From: Siphonodentalium dalli
Taxonomy: Eukaryota; Mollusca; Scaphopoda; Gadilida; Siphonodentaliidae
Assembly (NCBI GenBank): GCA_032622095.1
Contig: CP136066.1
Span: 226,798,961-226,862,960 of the forward strand
DNA length: 64,000 bases
Direction: 5' to 3'
Position numbers and translations under genes: made by a program. The notes under the pieces were generated by a model, which was not told the origin of the DNA, ran no database searches, and worked only from the letters and a program-made list of their open reading frames with translations. Positions 13,101 through 28,100 of the stretch are shown here, in pieces; the first letter of the stretch is position 1, and every line of letters begins with the position of its first letter.

Positions 13101-16100
13101 CGTGACCAGAAATGAGGAACATACCTTACTCGTATTTAAAGTCGCGCAGTACTATTTTTCGCTCAGTTTTGAATTCGCGAAAAATGGGTGCGCGAAAAAT
13201 AGTACTGCATGAATTTAAATACGAGTAAGGTAGTATTTTCGCAGCTACGAGCATATGCTATACTATTTATCAAACAAGCTGATACCTCATTTGTGTCCAA
13301 ACTCAGTTGTTTGAGATAACATTCTGACCGAAGTTGTCAGTCGAAGGATTCTCCTAGATGTATGGAATGTTGTGTTCCACGAACCTACGACTGGCAACTT
13401 TTGTCAGAATGTGATAGCAAACTACTGAGTACAGTAATGCCCTAAGTAATCGACCCCATAACCACTGCAGAATTATGGGTAACTTTTCAGGATTTAGTCG
13501 GAAATATGGCTTGTTGCCATTTATCGGAAAGCTCTCCCTGAGAGCTTTCCGATGAATGGCAACAAGCCATATTTCTGACTAAATCCTGAAAAGTTACCCA
13601 TAATTTTGCTGTGGTTAAGGGGTCCATTAATTAGAGCAGTACTGTATGTCTGAACAAATAAGGTATCAACTTGTTTTAAAAATAAACTAGCATATGCTCA
13701 TAACAGTCAAAATGCTATGTTTTGTGTCAGTTCATCATATATTATGTTTTTGTGTGTTTGCACATTTTGAATGCGTGATACTCGCCAACCTCTAAATCAC
13801 GTGATTCCCCACAATTACAATAAACTCGAGAATAAAGACATACCCAGCAACATAAAGGGGGACTGTACACTAAATCCGGTCATTTATAGGACCATCTCAT
13901 TTTATACTCTACAGAATATATGCAACAAATGAACGAATTTGAGCCATGGATTAATGCAAAATACACTCATGTGCTCTATGAACGATGCAAACAACATGGT
14001 AATTATATTGACATTGAGTTTATGACTCGAGCCATTAACTCATTTTCATTATAATTACCATGTTGTTTTACATCATTCATAAAGTAAATGAGTGTATTTT
14101 GCACTAATCCATGGCTCAAACTCATTCATTTGTTGCATATATTCTGTTGATTATAATAGTAGACGGTCACATAAATGGCCAGATTTAGTGTACAGGCCCC
14201 CTTTATGTTTTGTACTCTGTAATCGGTGACATTATAATCAGAGTTCACACCATCATGGGCCAAAGGTCAATAAGTTTAAAAAAAGTTTTTAAAATGGAGC
14301 ACATGGTCTCAAAATTGCTTGAAAAAAAATTATAATACTTTTGAGTTTTGACAAATTTGTATTCATGACACCTATTGTCAGCACATCCAATAGGTATTAA
14401 CCCTTTCATGACAGGAACTGCGCTGGTGCAGCATTAAAGTGTATTCTATTATATATACGCACAAGTCTCCCATAGGGAGCTTTGCATATAGAAGAGAATG
14501 CACTAGCCTACAAGGCCAAGGTAAATATTTTTAAACCAATGCATTCTCTTATATATGCAGACTCGTATATATAAGAGAATGCATTGGCACATGTTTTCGC
14601 AAAATTTCAGCAAGCTCCAGATCTGATTATGTAGATAGATACATCTTTGTGAAAGATTTTCCATTAAATACAAATTGAGAACTGCAACTTAAAATTCTGT
14701 CCTGAAAAAGATACAAAGTCTCTGCTTATCATCTTCTCTAGATTCACAACAAACAATTAGACCTTACAAACTTCAATAAATATATGCAAGAATACAGGCA
14801 CCACGGCACCAGAAAGAGAAGCGAACAACACCAAATTATTAGTGATGAGCCGAGAATCTGAATCAAAGAGCGAGATTTCAGGAAAAGAAAAAAAACCCAA
14901 TATCGCCACGTCACCCTTTGTCATTACATACTACGTAATTAGAAGACTCACTTACTCCGAGTCCCAATAACTTTAAATTGAGATCGCTTCAAAGCCTTAA
15001 ATAGTGTGTCTGTCATTTGCAGAATAAGGCTTGATCATTGAAGGACTGGGCTGACTTAATAGGAAGGTTAGTGACAAACACAGTTTTAGAATATATCCAT
15101 ACAATCAACATCTGCTTCAGTAGATATAACTGAACAGTCAGACCAGGGAGTTGGTTAGAGGTATCCCTGTTGGAGAGGGGGGTATGTACATCTTGAAATT
15201 TCCAACTACACTCCACCCCTTGAACCAAAACAAACCAATCAATTTTCACCCATCACCCCCTCCCCCTTGGGTTAGGACTTTATTTCCAACCTGACACCTG
15301 CCCAAGGCAAAAAAAAAAAACCCTCTTTGTTTCCGATACCCTGCCTGGCTGAGATTTTCTTGCCTGCCTCAATTTTTTTAAGGTTGGGAAATTTCCAACT
15401 GATGGCCATTCAGACTAAATATTGACTAAAAAAAAATTAAAACTAAAAACAATAAGCTACTGTTTAGTGTTGGGACTATAAACTACAAATTCCCAACTAA
15501 TTACTGGTTGGACTAATTACTGGTTGGACTTTCACTAATTACTGGTTGGACTTTCAAGCAATGGGAACAATTTCAGCCTATCTGTGGTGTAAAATTTCCA
15601 ACTAATGTTGAGCCAGGCATGAAATTTCCATGAAACTCTTGAACTCTTTGACCAAAATTGTAAGGGTGAGGCACCCCTCCCCCACCTTATCACGTCCCTG
15701 AATCAGACTGAGGCACCCCTCCCCCACCTTATCACGTCCCTGAATCAGACTGAGGCACCCCTCCCCACCTTATCACGTCCCTGAATCAGACATTTGGCTA
15801 AGCCTTGAAATAGTGTCTGTCATTTGCAGAATGAGGTCCCCAGAGGGTGAATTTAGTGATGCTACCCCGCATAGCATCACCAAATTCACCCTCTGGGGAC
15901 CTCATTCTGCTTACACCTCAGCAGAATGAGGTTCCCAAAGGGTGAATTTGGTGGAGCTAGCCCGCTATGCAGGGTAGCATCACTAATTCACCCTCTGGGG
16001 ACCTCATTCTGCAAATGACAGACACACTATTATAAGGCTTGCATTTGGCAATCGGTTCAGGGAAGCTTTTTCCTTATCGGCTCACCACTACAAATTATCA

Positions 16101-19100
16101 CAATCAATAATGAACGTGTTTTCATCAAGAACTAATTTCTCTTGTACCACTGTATATGTAAGTGTACACCTAACATTCATATATAGATTCTAATATCCGA
16201 GTATATCGTCTAATATGTGAGTTATATTAACAACAAGAAAAATGTCAAATTCTGAAAAAAAATCCACACTCCATATCAAGCAGCCTTGTGTTTATTTTTG
16301 TCACTATGAGAAAAACTCGCTGAATTTTTTTTTCATTGCTATTACATTTCATCCCTTCCATGGTTTTAGCTTCCTGAAATGTTGTGTCAATGCATTCTCT
16401 TATATATGTGAGTTTCCCATAGGGATCCTCCCTGTGGGAGACTCGCATATATAAGGATACATTGGCCTAACAATATTTACATTGTACTTGTAAGCCTTGT
16501 AACACAGTGCATTCTCTTATATATGGGAGACTCGCATATATAAGAGAATACACTGGCACAATATCTTTAATGCTGCACCAGCACAGCTCCCGTCATGAAA
16601 ATTAACCGGGATGTTATTTCAATTCCAAGGGATCATTCTCAGAACGAATGGAAAATTGATAGGTTTCGGTCTACTAATGTTAGTTTTTCCAACAGCTATT
16701 TCCTTTTGTAATCACAATTAACATATGAGGTTCTTTTTATAACAAGATCTCTCAAATATTTAACATATACCAAAAACCCTTTTAAAACCAAACAATTTTT
16801 ATCCTTAGATTAAACATAGGAAATAACAAGTATATATATTTATCGAAAAAAATATTATATAGTCCAGCAGCCAAATCAGTATTTTTTATAAATGTGTGAT
16901 TTTGTGTTATATACAGTGAAAGCTATCAAATTATGGAAAGGAGGGCCATTTTGACTGCAATTTTATTAAACCCAAATTTCTCAAATTCCTTAAGCTGGTG
17001 GGTTCTTTAGAACAGACTACTATACATATATATATATCTAGAATCCACTGAGAAAAAAACTTAATATGCCAAAACAAGCATCTGTGACTTGGCAGCTGGA
17101 CTAATATTTGTCGTATGGAAAGTAAATCTAGATATATATCATACAGAACACGAAATACACATTGAGAAGATAACTAACCTTCGTCGTCGATAAGTATATC
17201 TAATTTTCCTCTGAAAAAGAAATATAAATATTGGCATAATATCAGAAGATTGAACTTATAATGTGGTTGCTATGATCTTCAACATCGAGCCAACCATAAT
17301 GTTATATGAAACATAAATACTGAAAACAACATGATAATATTCTTTAGGAAACATTTAAATCAATTGCAAGATTTTCAGTTGTAGTTCTGATCACGTTCCT
17401 TTATTATGATAGTTGTGATAGTTGAAGTAGCTGTTCTTGCTTTATTACAGCACGTGCTAAAATAAAGCCATAATGTATCTATATTATATATCATAATGTG
17501 CAGATATGTGCACGAGTATAGTCTCCCAAAAATTTAACCATAAATACATATATGTGATACGAAATAAAGTTGCAGCTTATCCTATATATATCGTTTATTT
17601 ATATTAGTAAATTATTACAAGTATATAAATATTATGAGTTTAAACCAGGGATGCAAATGCGCCATTGTCTTGTGTAAAAGCTAAGACAGAAACAAGACAA
17701 CGCTCTTCATTTAGCGTCGTTCCATGACATTGAGTGTATACTAGGTCAGTTGCGTAGATTATAAACCATAATTTCTTATCAGGTCCCTTAATATATATTA
17801 GTTTATGGTGTACCTATGACACATAGTTTGTCAGCCACATTGTAACATAATTATGATCTTCATCACTACCAAGATAGTACATAATATCATAAGATTGAAA
17901 TTCTAATATGGTTGATATGATCTTTATAAAAATAGGGGCATAACTCAGTAGGGTTGAAACGATTTGCCGATTAGTTGATGAATTGTTCACGAAAAGTTGA
18001 CTCCGGAATCCCAAGTCGACTAGTTTCATTAAATTGAGCACGCACTATGTTTTAACAGAAAAATCGTACAATACAATACAATATACCAACAACAAATTAC
18101 TTACTAGTACACAAACACCAGCTATTAAATCGACAATGTCACTAATAGATACACATCGTTGCGCGATGGCCGATCAAAGATAACGGCATCAGCAGCTGCG
18201 CTTTGGTTATGCAAGCCAACTCAGCCAAGACATCTGGTATTAATTAGCTGGATGGATACAAATTTAGTGCTGAATGGATACAAATTTAGTAGCACAGCCA
18301 CTGGTTTCCGATCGTAATACCCACGGAAAATGGGAACTCATTAACAGCAGTTATCTCGTAGTGATTTTATAGCAACCACCAAGGGTGCTTATACCTAAGG
18401 CAGGTGAATGATGTCATATATTTTTTTCTATATCCATCAGTGATTTTTCAAGATCGCGGGTATAGATTTTGGAGAATTTGTCACGTGACTTCCGGTTAGC
18501 AACTGTGTGGAGATTGCAAAAAACGCGGAATTGGAAATGAAGCATCGCGATAAAAATGAAAAAAAATACTTCACAACTTACAAAGAATTCACATGTGATT
18601 TAAGTCTATTAATTTCATTTAGACCAATTTTGTTGGTTAGCTTAATGAAAACTAAAAAGGAAGAATCATGACGATAATCCAGACAAGATTTTGTCTTGTC
18701 AATTTGGCATGTCGTCTCCGTCGTGACCACTGCATGATGTTACATAAATTAATCTTAGCGTTATGTCGCCGAAAAAAGGCAAATTTGAGGAACATCATGT
18801 GTGGTTGCTCCACTACGTGTCACATACGATTCATATTAATACCCAATAGCCACATAGTAAAATGGACGTTTTCCATGGGAATGGTAGATGTCGATTAGTC
18901 AACTTCGACTTGATTTTGACTGTTGATTAATTGTCTACGATATACCCATGTCATTTCAACACTATTATGTCTATAATTCAGTCAAAACTCATCGGGAGCC
19001 TCGCATATATAAGAGAATACATTGGCCTAACAATATTTACCTTGACCTTGTAAGCCAGTGCATTCTCTTATATATGCGAGACTCACTCTCATATACAAGA

Positions 19101-22100
19101 GAATGCATTGGCGCAGAATCGCAGCTCTCGTATACCATGTTTTTAATTCTTATTATACCATGTTTTATCTGCTGTTATTTATAAGCTATTCGATACTTTA
19201 TTGAATAAAGTTGAATTGATTATCAATGAGTTGGTTGTGCTTTGAAAACTCTTAGTAACAACATCAAAACATTCCGATCATAGTGAGATATTCTATAAAC
19301 CCAACACCTCTCTAAACCGAACAGAAGGGCCGGTTGTAGTACATTGGCTTTCATGTAAAGAATGGTATAACTAAAGACATAATACTTACTCTAACTTTTT
19401 GGACGGCATCAATGGCTTTTTTATTTGTGCCGCCAAGCTGCCCTGACAAAAAGCATAAATTGTATTAGCATTCAATATTGTAAATGTGTTGTTTCCTCTC
19501 TCCCGAGTGGTTTACATATTATGGAACTGTTTGCCACCCAGGAAGATGCAGGATCAGGGTGTGTAATAAATAGAGAATCTCTAACGTGTCGTAATTCTAT
19601 ACAAAATTTATTAACCTTGCTAAAGCTTGGATAAGCAACAGGATTTTCGTATTCAGTGAAGGCCAACTCTGTGTTATTGGTTAAATTTTTTTTTACAGAA
19701 CTGCAACAAATTTGAGGTCCATTTTATCACATAATCACATACTAGTAACGAAAAATTATCTTGAAATGGCTGAGGCTAAAAAATAAATATTGATTTCCTT
19801 AGCCTCAGCCATTTCACAACAAAAGAGGAAGTAAAGACACCTTCAATATTTATCTGACAATCAACACTTAATAACCCAACACAAAATGAATATCATGATT
19901 ATATTCTAATTTATATAAGATAACTGAAAAAGTTCCGGCATTGACATCAATATCATTGTGCTAAGCTCTTACGTCATGTGCCCTACTAAAAATTATGAGG
20001 CTGAGTTTAGGGGCTAATTATGTGATGAAAACCTTCATCAACATATAAATTAGTGATGGGCGGTTTTTTAATTTTGACTTGGGTTACGGTTTCGGTCTGG
20101 ACTAAAAGAGTTGACTCTCAGTTTTCGTTTCAGTGCGTTAAGTACATTGTATATATGTGTTGAGAAGAAAGCTCAATGTGCCAAGATTTGGTAGGTATTA
20201 ATCAAGTATGATGACAATTGTGCCGTGATCACAGGGATCATGCGATGTTGCAGGTAATTTTCATGTTTGCTTTGTGTCTTAAACTGTTAATTGGGCATCT
20301 CTCATTGAACCTCGTAAAACAGGGTCTTTTTTGTTGGCATGTTCACTCAACTGTTGAAAAAGAACAAAAATGGTCACTTACAATAAGGATAACCACACAG
20401 TGGCCGAGTCAAAATTGACACATTCCGACACCTTATCATAGATGCCGATAATTTGACAATATGCAAGGAGATATCAACGTTAAATAAACCGTGCGTTGGT
20501 TGTGATTGTATCACGTCGATCGGGTACAGTCGATATTGTTTCAAACCGAAAGATAGTTGTTTTCTCGGTTAACCGCCCATCGCTGATAAATTTTTAACCA
20601 AATATTTTAAATTAAAAAAAAAGCATTTGATGATTAATAGACATAAATGAATACTAGTAACACATTTTTTCCAACATATCCAGTGACATTTCTAGAGAGT
20701 TTTCAACATATCCAGTAACATTTCTAGAGAGTTTTCAAATATCCAGTGACATTTCTAGAGATTTTTCAACATATCCAGTGACATTTCTAGAGATTTTTCA
20801 ACATATCCAGTGACATTTCTAGAGATTTTTCAACATATCCAGTGACATTTCTAGAGTTATCAAATATCCAGTGACATTTCTAGAGAGTTTTCAACATATC
20901 CAGTGACATTTCTAGAGATTTTTCAACATATCCAGTGCCATTTCTAGAGATTTTTCAACATATCCAGTGACATTTCTAGAGATTTCTCAACATATCCAGT
21001 AACATTTCTAGAGATTTTTCAGCAGATAGTTTCCATGAGAATGAAGCACAATCAGCGATTTTAATAGAAATAAATGAGTCACCATTTTTTTCTTCGCATA
21101 TTCTTTCCTTCGGTCTCTTCTAGCTTTTTCATCCTCGTATCTCTCTATGTCTGAAATATCAATAATCAATACCGTACTCATCCTCGTATCTCTCTGTGTC
21201 TGATATATCAATAATCAATAATCTCTATGTCTGCATTAAACAATATGAAATATCAATATGGAGGAATCTTACTATAAATAATATGAAATATCAATACCTT
21301 ACTCGTATTTAAATTTGCGCAGTACTATTTTTCGCTCAGTTTTGAATTCACGCACTTTGAATTCGTGCACCCAGCTTTGCGAATTCAAAACTGACGAAAA
21401 TATTTTTTCGTAAAAGTCTTATTTCAGTTCTTAATTATCCCTGAAGATACATGTGCATATCAAAGATTGTCTCGAAAAAAAAATTCATCGATTAGAACAC
21501 ATCAACTGCGTAATAATTTTGTTGTGAAGACGGATGTTTTGTATGGTCCAAATAAGCATTCTGATATTTAATAACTGGGAACCTCACTCTGCAAATGACA
21601 GGCACACTAAACTCAGACTTGTATTCAACTACAATTTGATTGAATTTAGTCTTTAGACATATTAATTGGGCCTTTTAGACATATTTATTGCGCCTTTTAG
21701 ACAAATTAATTGGGCCTTTTAGACATATTAATTGGGCCTTTTAGACTTATTTTTTCTATTTAAAATCATGTCACCTAATTCTGAGGTAGCAATACACGAT
21801 TTCCGGCAATTTTTCCAACCTTGGAGGGGGTACTGTACTTCAAATCAATGCTGAGCCATTATCTTTGGCATAGGTCCCATCAAGCATGTTTTAATTTCGA
21901 CAGAAATTTTAGGTGTAATCTCATATGTCTGTACTTTAGCTTCTTTGTAAAATTTGTCATTGAGTTATGCCCCTTGGGTTGCACACACAAAACGCTCAAT
22001 TATACCCATTTTTTTTTACTCAAATTGACCATTTTGAGACCATGATAGAGCGACGAATGTCAGTAAATAAGTTTTTTCCACCTGATAGAGCTATGTTAGA

Positions 22101-25100
22101 GCTGAGAAATATTTGAACTAGAAAAAAAGTTATTGAATGTCTTGCAAGCCCAGATCAGTTCTGGGTGAACCCGACTCTAATAGCTACGCCATACTTGGTC
22201 TGGAGAATATGCCCCTGTCTCCTATTACCAAATAGCTCTGTGTCGATATAAATAACTTCTCATGCGATGGCACCACAGCACATAGATAGCTTTACCAATG
22301 ACAGATATCGCCTGTATAAATATTATCCGATGCTTCAAACTAGCGGTATTTTAGTTATGTGGAAATCTGCGACTGTATAGAGATTCCAACACTCGCCTGA
22401 ATGGCTACATCGCTTTGTTGATACTAAGTTGTGATTGGCTGCGACTGACGTAATGCTTGTTTGTGGTAACAGGGATCCCCCCAAATATTCCAGACTCAGT
22501 ACAGAGTTAAAGCTGTCAAGTCTGTGTTTTAACCAGAACTGGTCCAGATGACAGAATTCAGGGGAGAAAAATCAGGCTATTTTCTGGTAACCAATAACAC
22601 AGAGTTGGCCTTCACTGAATACGAAAATCCTGTTGCGTATCCAAATTTTCCACTTTTTTGAGAATTTCCCAGTTTTGTAAAATAATTAAACCTTCAAACC
22701 AGTAATGACACATTTAACACAGGCTACACTGGCTTTTATGCCCCCCCCAACCCCCCCCCCCCCCCCAGATACTTATTTTTCTATTTTTCAGACCCCCTAC
22801 AACCTGATAAATCGTGTACTGATACCTGAGGTATGAATTATCTCCCTTTGGAATTCAACATTACCTAAAGTTCAGAAAAGCTGTCATAGCTAAGCTCTCG
22901 CAAAATATATCCTTGTGCCATCCGCAACTCATTCGATGAAACATTCTCGATTAAGATGAGCATTGCGTTCTGTCTATGTATCCTGTACATTTGCTTCTAT
23001 TTTTGAAACATCCCACAGATGAATAATAAGACTAATCCAATGTAAACATTTATAACAGACCAGGATAATCCATTTAGTGAAGAAAGGATTAATACCACAC
23101 ATTGATTGAGTATTAACACATGCCAGCTAGAAGTCTTACAACCACACACGGATTGAGTATTAACACATGCCAGCTAGAAGTCTTACAACCACACACGGAT
23201 TGAGTATTAACACATGCCAGCTAGAAGTCTTACAACCACACAAGGATTGAGTATTAACATATGCCAGCTAGAAGTCTTACAACCACACACGGATTGAGTA
23301 TTAACACATGCCAGCTAGAAGTCTTACAACCACACAAGGATTGAGTATTAACACATGCCAGCTAGAAGTCTTACAACCACACACGGATTGAGTTTTAACA
23401 CATGTCGGCAAAGTCTTAAACCACACACGGATTGAGTATTACCATCCAGAAATGTTAAACCGCACAAGGATTGAGTATTGAGTATTAACACATAAAATCT
23501 AGAAATGTTAAACCGCACAAGGATTGAGTATTGAGTATTAACACATACCATCTAGAAGTGTTTAAACCGACTTTTCTGTATCTCATCAGTTCTTTAATCC
23601 GAGATTTCAACTCCCTCTCCTCTGAAAAAATCAAAATAATTACAATGTAATGAACGCTCATCATATAATAGTCATCAATGTAATGAACGCTCATCATATA
23701 ATAGTCATCAATGTAATGAACGCTCATCATATAATAGTCATCAATGTAATGAACGCTCATCATATAATAGTCATCAATGTAATGAACGCTCATCATATAA
23801 TAGTCATCAATGTAATGAATGCTCATCATATAATAGTCATCAATGTAATGAATGTTCATCATATAATAGTCATCAATGTAATGAACGCTCATCATATAAT
23901 AGTCATCAATGTAATGAACGATCATCATATAATAGTCATCAATGTAATGAATGCTCATCATATAAGTCATCAATGTAATGAATGCTCATCATACAAGTCA
24001 TCAATGTAATGAACGCTCATCATATAATAGTCATCAATGTAATGAATGCTCATCATATAATAGTCATCAATGTAATGAATGCTCATCATACATTGTACAG
24101 AAGTCATTAATGACAAGTCTGGATGTTTTACTGTTTTCTTTTATTTTGAGACTCAAAGTAAGATATTATAAATTTTCACAACGGCTGTTACCAGTTTACA
24201 TCCGTCAAAAACACACACAGCTACGAGAGTTCATAATCAAAATATTATGTCATGGACTATATATCTTCTGTCATGGACTATATATCTTCTGTCATGGACT
24301 ATATATCTTCTGTCATGGACTATATATCTTCTGTCATGGACTATATATCTTCTGTCATGGACTATATATCTTCTGTCATGGACTATATATCATCTGTCAT
24401 GGACTATATATCTTCTGTCATGGACTATATATCTTCTGTCATGGACTATATATCTTCTGTCATGGACTATATATCTTCTGTCATGGACTATATATCTTCT
24501 GTCATGGACTATATATCTTCTGTCATGGACTATATATCTTCTGTCATGGACTATATATCTTCTGTCATGGACTATATATCTTCTGTCATGGACTATATAT
24601 CTTCTGTGAAAAACAAGAACATATTCAGCAGCACTAACCCAAAACAGGACAATTAATTCTTTGATAGTAATGTACACAATCTTTATTCAAGCAGGCATCA
24701 CTGTCACTTGATAGTCATGTGATAGTCATGTGATAGTCACGTGACAGTAATGTTATAGTCACGTGATAGTCACATGATAGTCAAGAGTGGGACCCAACGT
24801 TCCACTTTAGGAATGTCTGAAAACTAACAGTTTCCCATTTTTGGCTACTGTCAGAATCATGATAAAGAGTATTGCTGTCTACAAAAGTCGTCTACTCAGT
24901 CCCAGCCAATACAAGATCATTTTTGCCTGCACCCAGTCACAAATCAAAATCAAAGGCCTAAAATATGTTGAACTCACTTTGGTAGTTTTCTGAGAACTGT
25001 TCATATTCCTGAGCTGGAATGAGTTGGGCAAAAACTTTCATCTTCTCTTGGAATTCCCTGTGAAAAAAAAAAGCAAGAAAAATCATAGTGAAATGTTTGA

Positions 25101-28100
25101 TATGCTTTCCCCATTAAATAGTGGAAAAATTACCATGGCATAGAAAGTTCTATCAATTGCGTGGACCGAGTCGATTGATAACACAGATCGAAGTGATAAA
25201 TAACACAATAGTAATACCCTCTCGGAGATCTCTTCCGGTTTATTGTGGAAAATCACGTTTATTTTCAACGCACATGAATACTAGTAACAGTAAACCTGAA
25301 CACCTATCGGTTTGATTGAATACCCGTCTTATCTCATGCGTGGCTACAAGAAAATACAGAATTTCCACTCGGTGCTTTTAGTCTCTCATGGAAATAATTC
25401 AACCAAAATCTGTAGGTATCCTCTAAATATTTTGAATTCTTATCTGCATCTCTCTTGATGTTTTCAAAATTGGTCATTAAAGGCCCACTTAATTTTCGAA
25501 CCCCCAGATCACATTTGATAAAATATATGCCATATTATATACCATTTGAAAGAGGAAGCTCTAAAACATTGTATTATCAACTTATCCAGTTTAATAAATT
25601 GTGAACATGTTGTTTTTGTTGAGAAATTGACTTGTATTCTGTGCTCAAGTTTCATTATTTTCAATGGAAGGGGAAATACTCTATATCTTAAGATATAGAG
25701 TTATTCCATTCCATTGAAAATACATTTTTAGTTTGAATTCTGTTGCATTCTGGGAGCCATAAAGGGGGGAATTTTTCTATGATTTCAGCTGTTTTCTATT
25801 TCTCTATGGACATCTTCTGAGACAAAGACATTTCAAATGGTGATGAATTATAGTATTTTAATCATATTTTATGGCATAGATTGTTATGAAAACCGTACAT
25901 CAAGACAATATAAACAAAAATAATTGGTGACTCGAAAATTAAATGGGCTGTTAACCCTTTCATGATGGAGTTTCGCTGGTGCAGCATTAAAGATCATGTG
26001 CCAGTGCATTCTCTTATATATGCGAGACTCCCATAATGAACCTTGCATATATTAGAGAATATACTGGCTCACAAAGTAAATATTGTTAGGCCAATGTATT
26101 CTCTTATATATGCAAGGCTCACCTATGGGAGACTCGCATATATACAAGAATGCTTTGGCACAGGGTTTTGCAAAATTTCAGAAATGAAATAGTTAACCCT
26201 TTCAGTGCCAGGTCTGATTTTTGTATCAACCCATATACCCTGTGCCAATGCATTCTCTTATATATGTGAGTCGACCTATATATAAGAGAATGCATTGGCC
26301 TAACAATTTTTCATCATTTGTTATTATTTTTTACAATTTTGATAATTTTTTCTTGTATTCTTTAACAGACTTATTTTGTAGGTTTAGTGCCAGGGAATCT
26401 TACGTTTTTCATGGGCATCAAAATTATTACTATGAATACTTGGTGATAGTTTTGAGTTATAACATGCCCCTAAGGTTTTATCCAGTTTGTTTTTAAATTC
26501 GCTATAGCATGCTTAACCATACCCAAAACAAATTCAACCCAAAAAACAAAAACAAACGAGAGGCCGATCACGATCGGCAGATGTTAACCCATCCCTTGGC
26601 GATAAAAATTTAATATGATCGGATAAATGAGAGTTTTGGTGTTGAATTATAGAGTATACTGCTATGTATTATTATAGACAAATGTACATAACACAAATTA
26701 TTGGAATTTATGGGTCACTGGCATTTATATAAGAGAATGCACTGGTACAGGATCTGTAATGCTAAACCGCCACAGCCAGCAAGTCCGTGGGTTAAATGTG
26801 TAGGTGTGCCCTGGACATGGAATACTTGGGTTAAGAGAGTCCAATTTAAGTTTACAATAATAATGTGTCCTAGTATACAGATAAGCAACCTCACCACTGA
26901 CCCATTAATATCAATTATATAGCACAGCTGTCAAAAAATCACAGGAATTGTTTATGTTGAACACTGACCTCTATTAAACCAATAACAATTATAATGATAT
27001 CAGACCATCTGAAGATATAACTCTGCAGCACAGATGTCCAAGTCTACTGTTAATATCATGTGATGTTTATTGTTGAATCTTTATTTTAAATTAGATACCA
27101 CAGGCTTCTTTATCAGATTATTTGCACATTGGCATAAGAGACATCAGAAAATAATATAGCTTTAGGCCATATAAACTTAATAGTTTGTTTCTCAGGGATT
27201 TTTTTTTTCAAAGTGATGAGGGAGGCAGTTATTTATATTTATTATTTTTTTCAAATTAATTTTGTGGTGAGGCAGGTATTTATATATATAATATTTATCG
27301 GAGTCCCATATTAAGGAATAATACTGGATATGAGGAATAATACTGGATATGGGCAATATACTGAAGCAGGGAAGCTGACCATCATATATCCCCTTAATAA
27401 TCTAGATTTGTAATAAAGTTGTATAGAGGAAACAGTTTGAGTTATTCACTCATGGCAGAAGATGTGGAAACTACATCGGTGAAATTTGATGTAACTCAGG
27501 GTGACCACCAGCCAGATCAAGCTTTATTGGAAGGAGTTCCACTGGACTACACATGAATTGATAATATTAAATCACAACAATAATTTATGAAATAAAAGGT
27601 TTATTTTCTAATTAATCACAGACTTTCATAAAAAATCTTGAAGTTTGGAATAGTGCTGATCCACAAACCAGAGTGCATTACATACAATAGCCACACATTG
27701 CCGACCCACACTGTCAACGCTAACCTTTCGGAAGCCCACTTTGTTTTCAACCAGTCAATGAATGAATTGCACAATTTGTTACGTTTGTTTTTCACATTTG
27801 TCTTACTGGGCAACACCACCTCCTTGCAACTTGTCATCAGCACCGAGAATACATCAACTACTTCTCCCGATTTATTCTCTGGTACATCTTCTTTGGTCAC
27901 TCGAATTTGAAAATATCGTCCGAAAAATTGCGTGACTTCAGAAAACATGATGATGATCATGATCATGATGTCTCCTGCAACTGTGTCAAAGTCCCCTGTT
28001 TTCGTTTTTGAAACAACCAGGTCAAAATCATCGTCAATGTCTTTCGTGGACATGAAATCATCAGCCATTTGAGGAACAGTTTTTTATCTGTTGTCTGATA

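Noticed and set aside
23485-24009. Long frames reading MSVHYIDDYYM and MNAHHIIVINV repeats
   Set aside because: They are translations of the 33-bp minisatellite, which lies in TADA2B intron 10. Only the EERELKSRIKELMRYRK tail is real exon 11.
23095-24608. CRISPR-like arrays
   Set aside because: The repeats are continuous tandem units with no variable spacers, and the genome is eukaryotic.
24246-24656. Repeat proteins such as MDYISSV x17 and FCHGLYI x17
   Set aside because: The 21-bp minisatellite is open in several frames on both strands because its period is a multiple of three. There is no domain and no plausible gene context.
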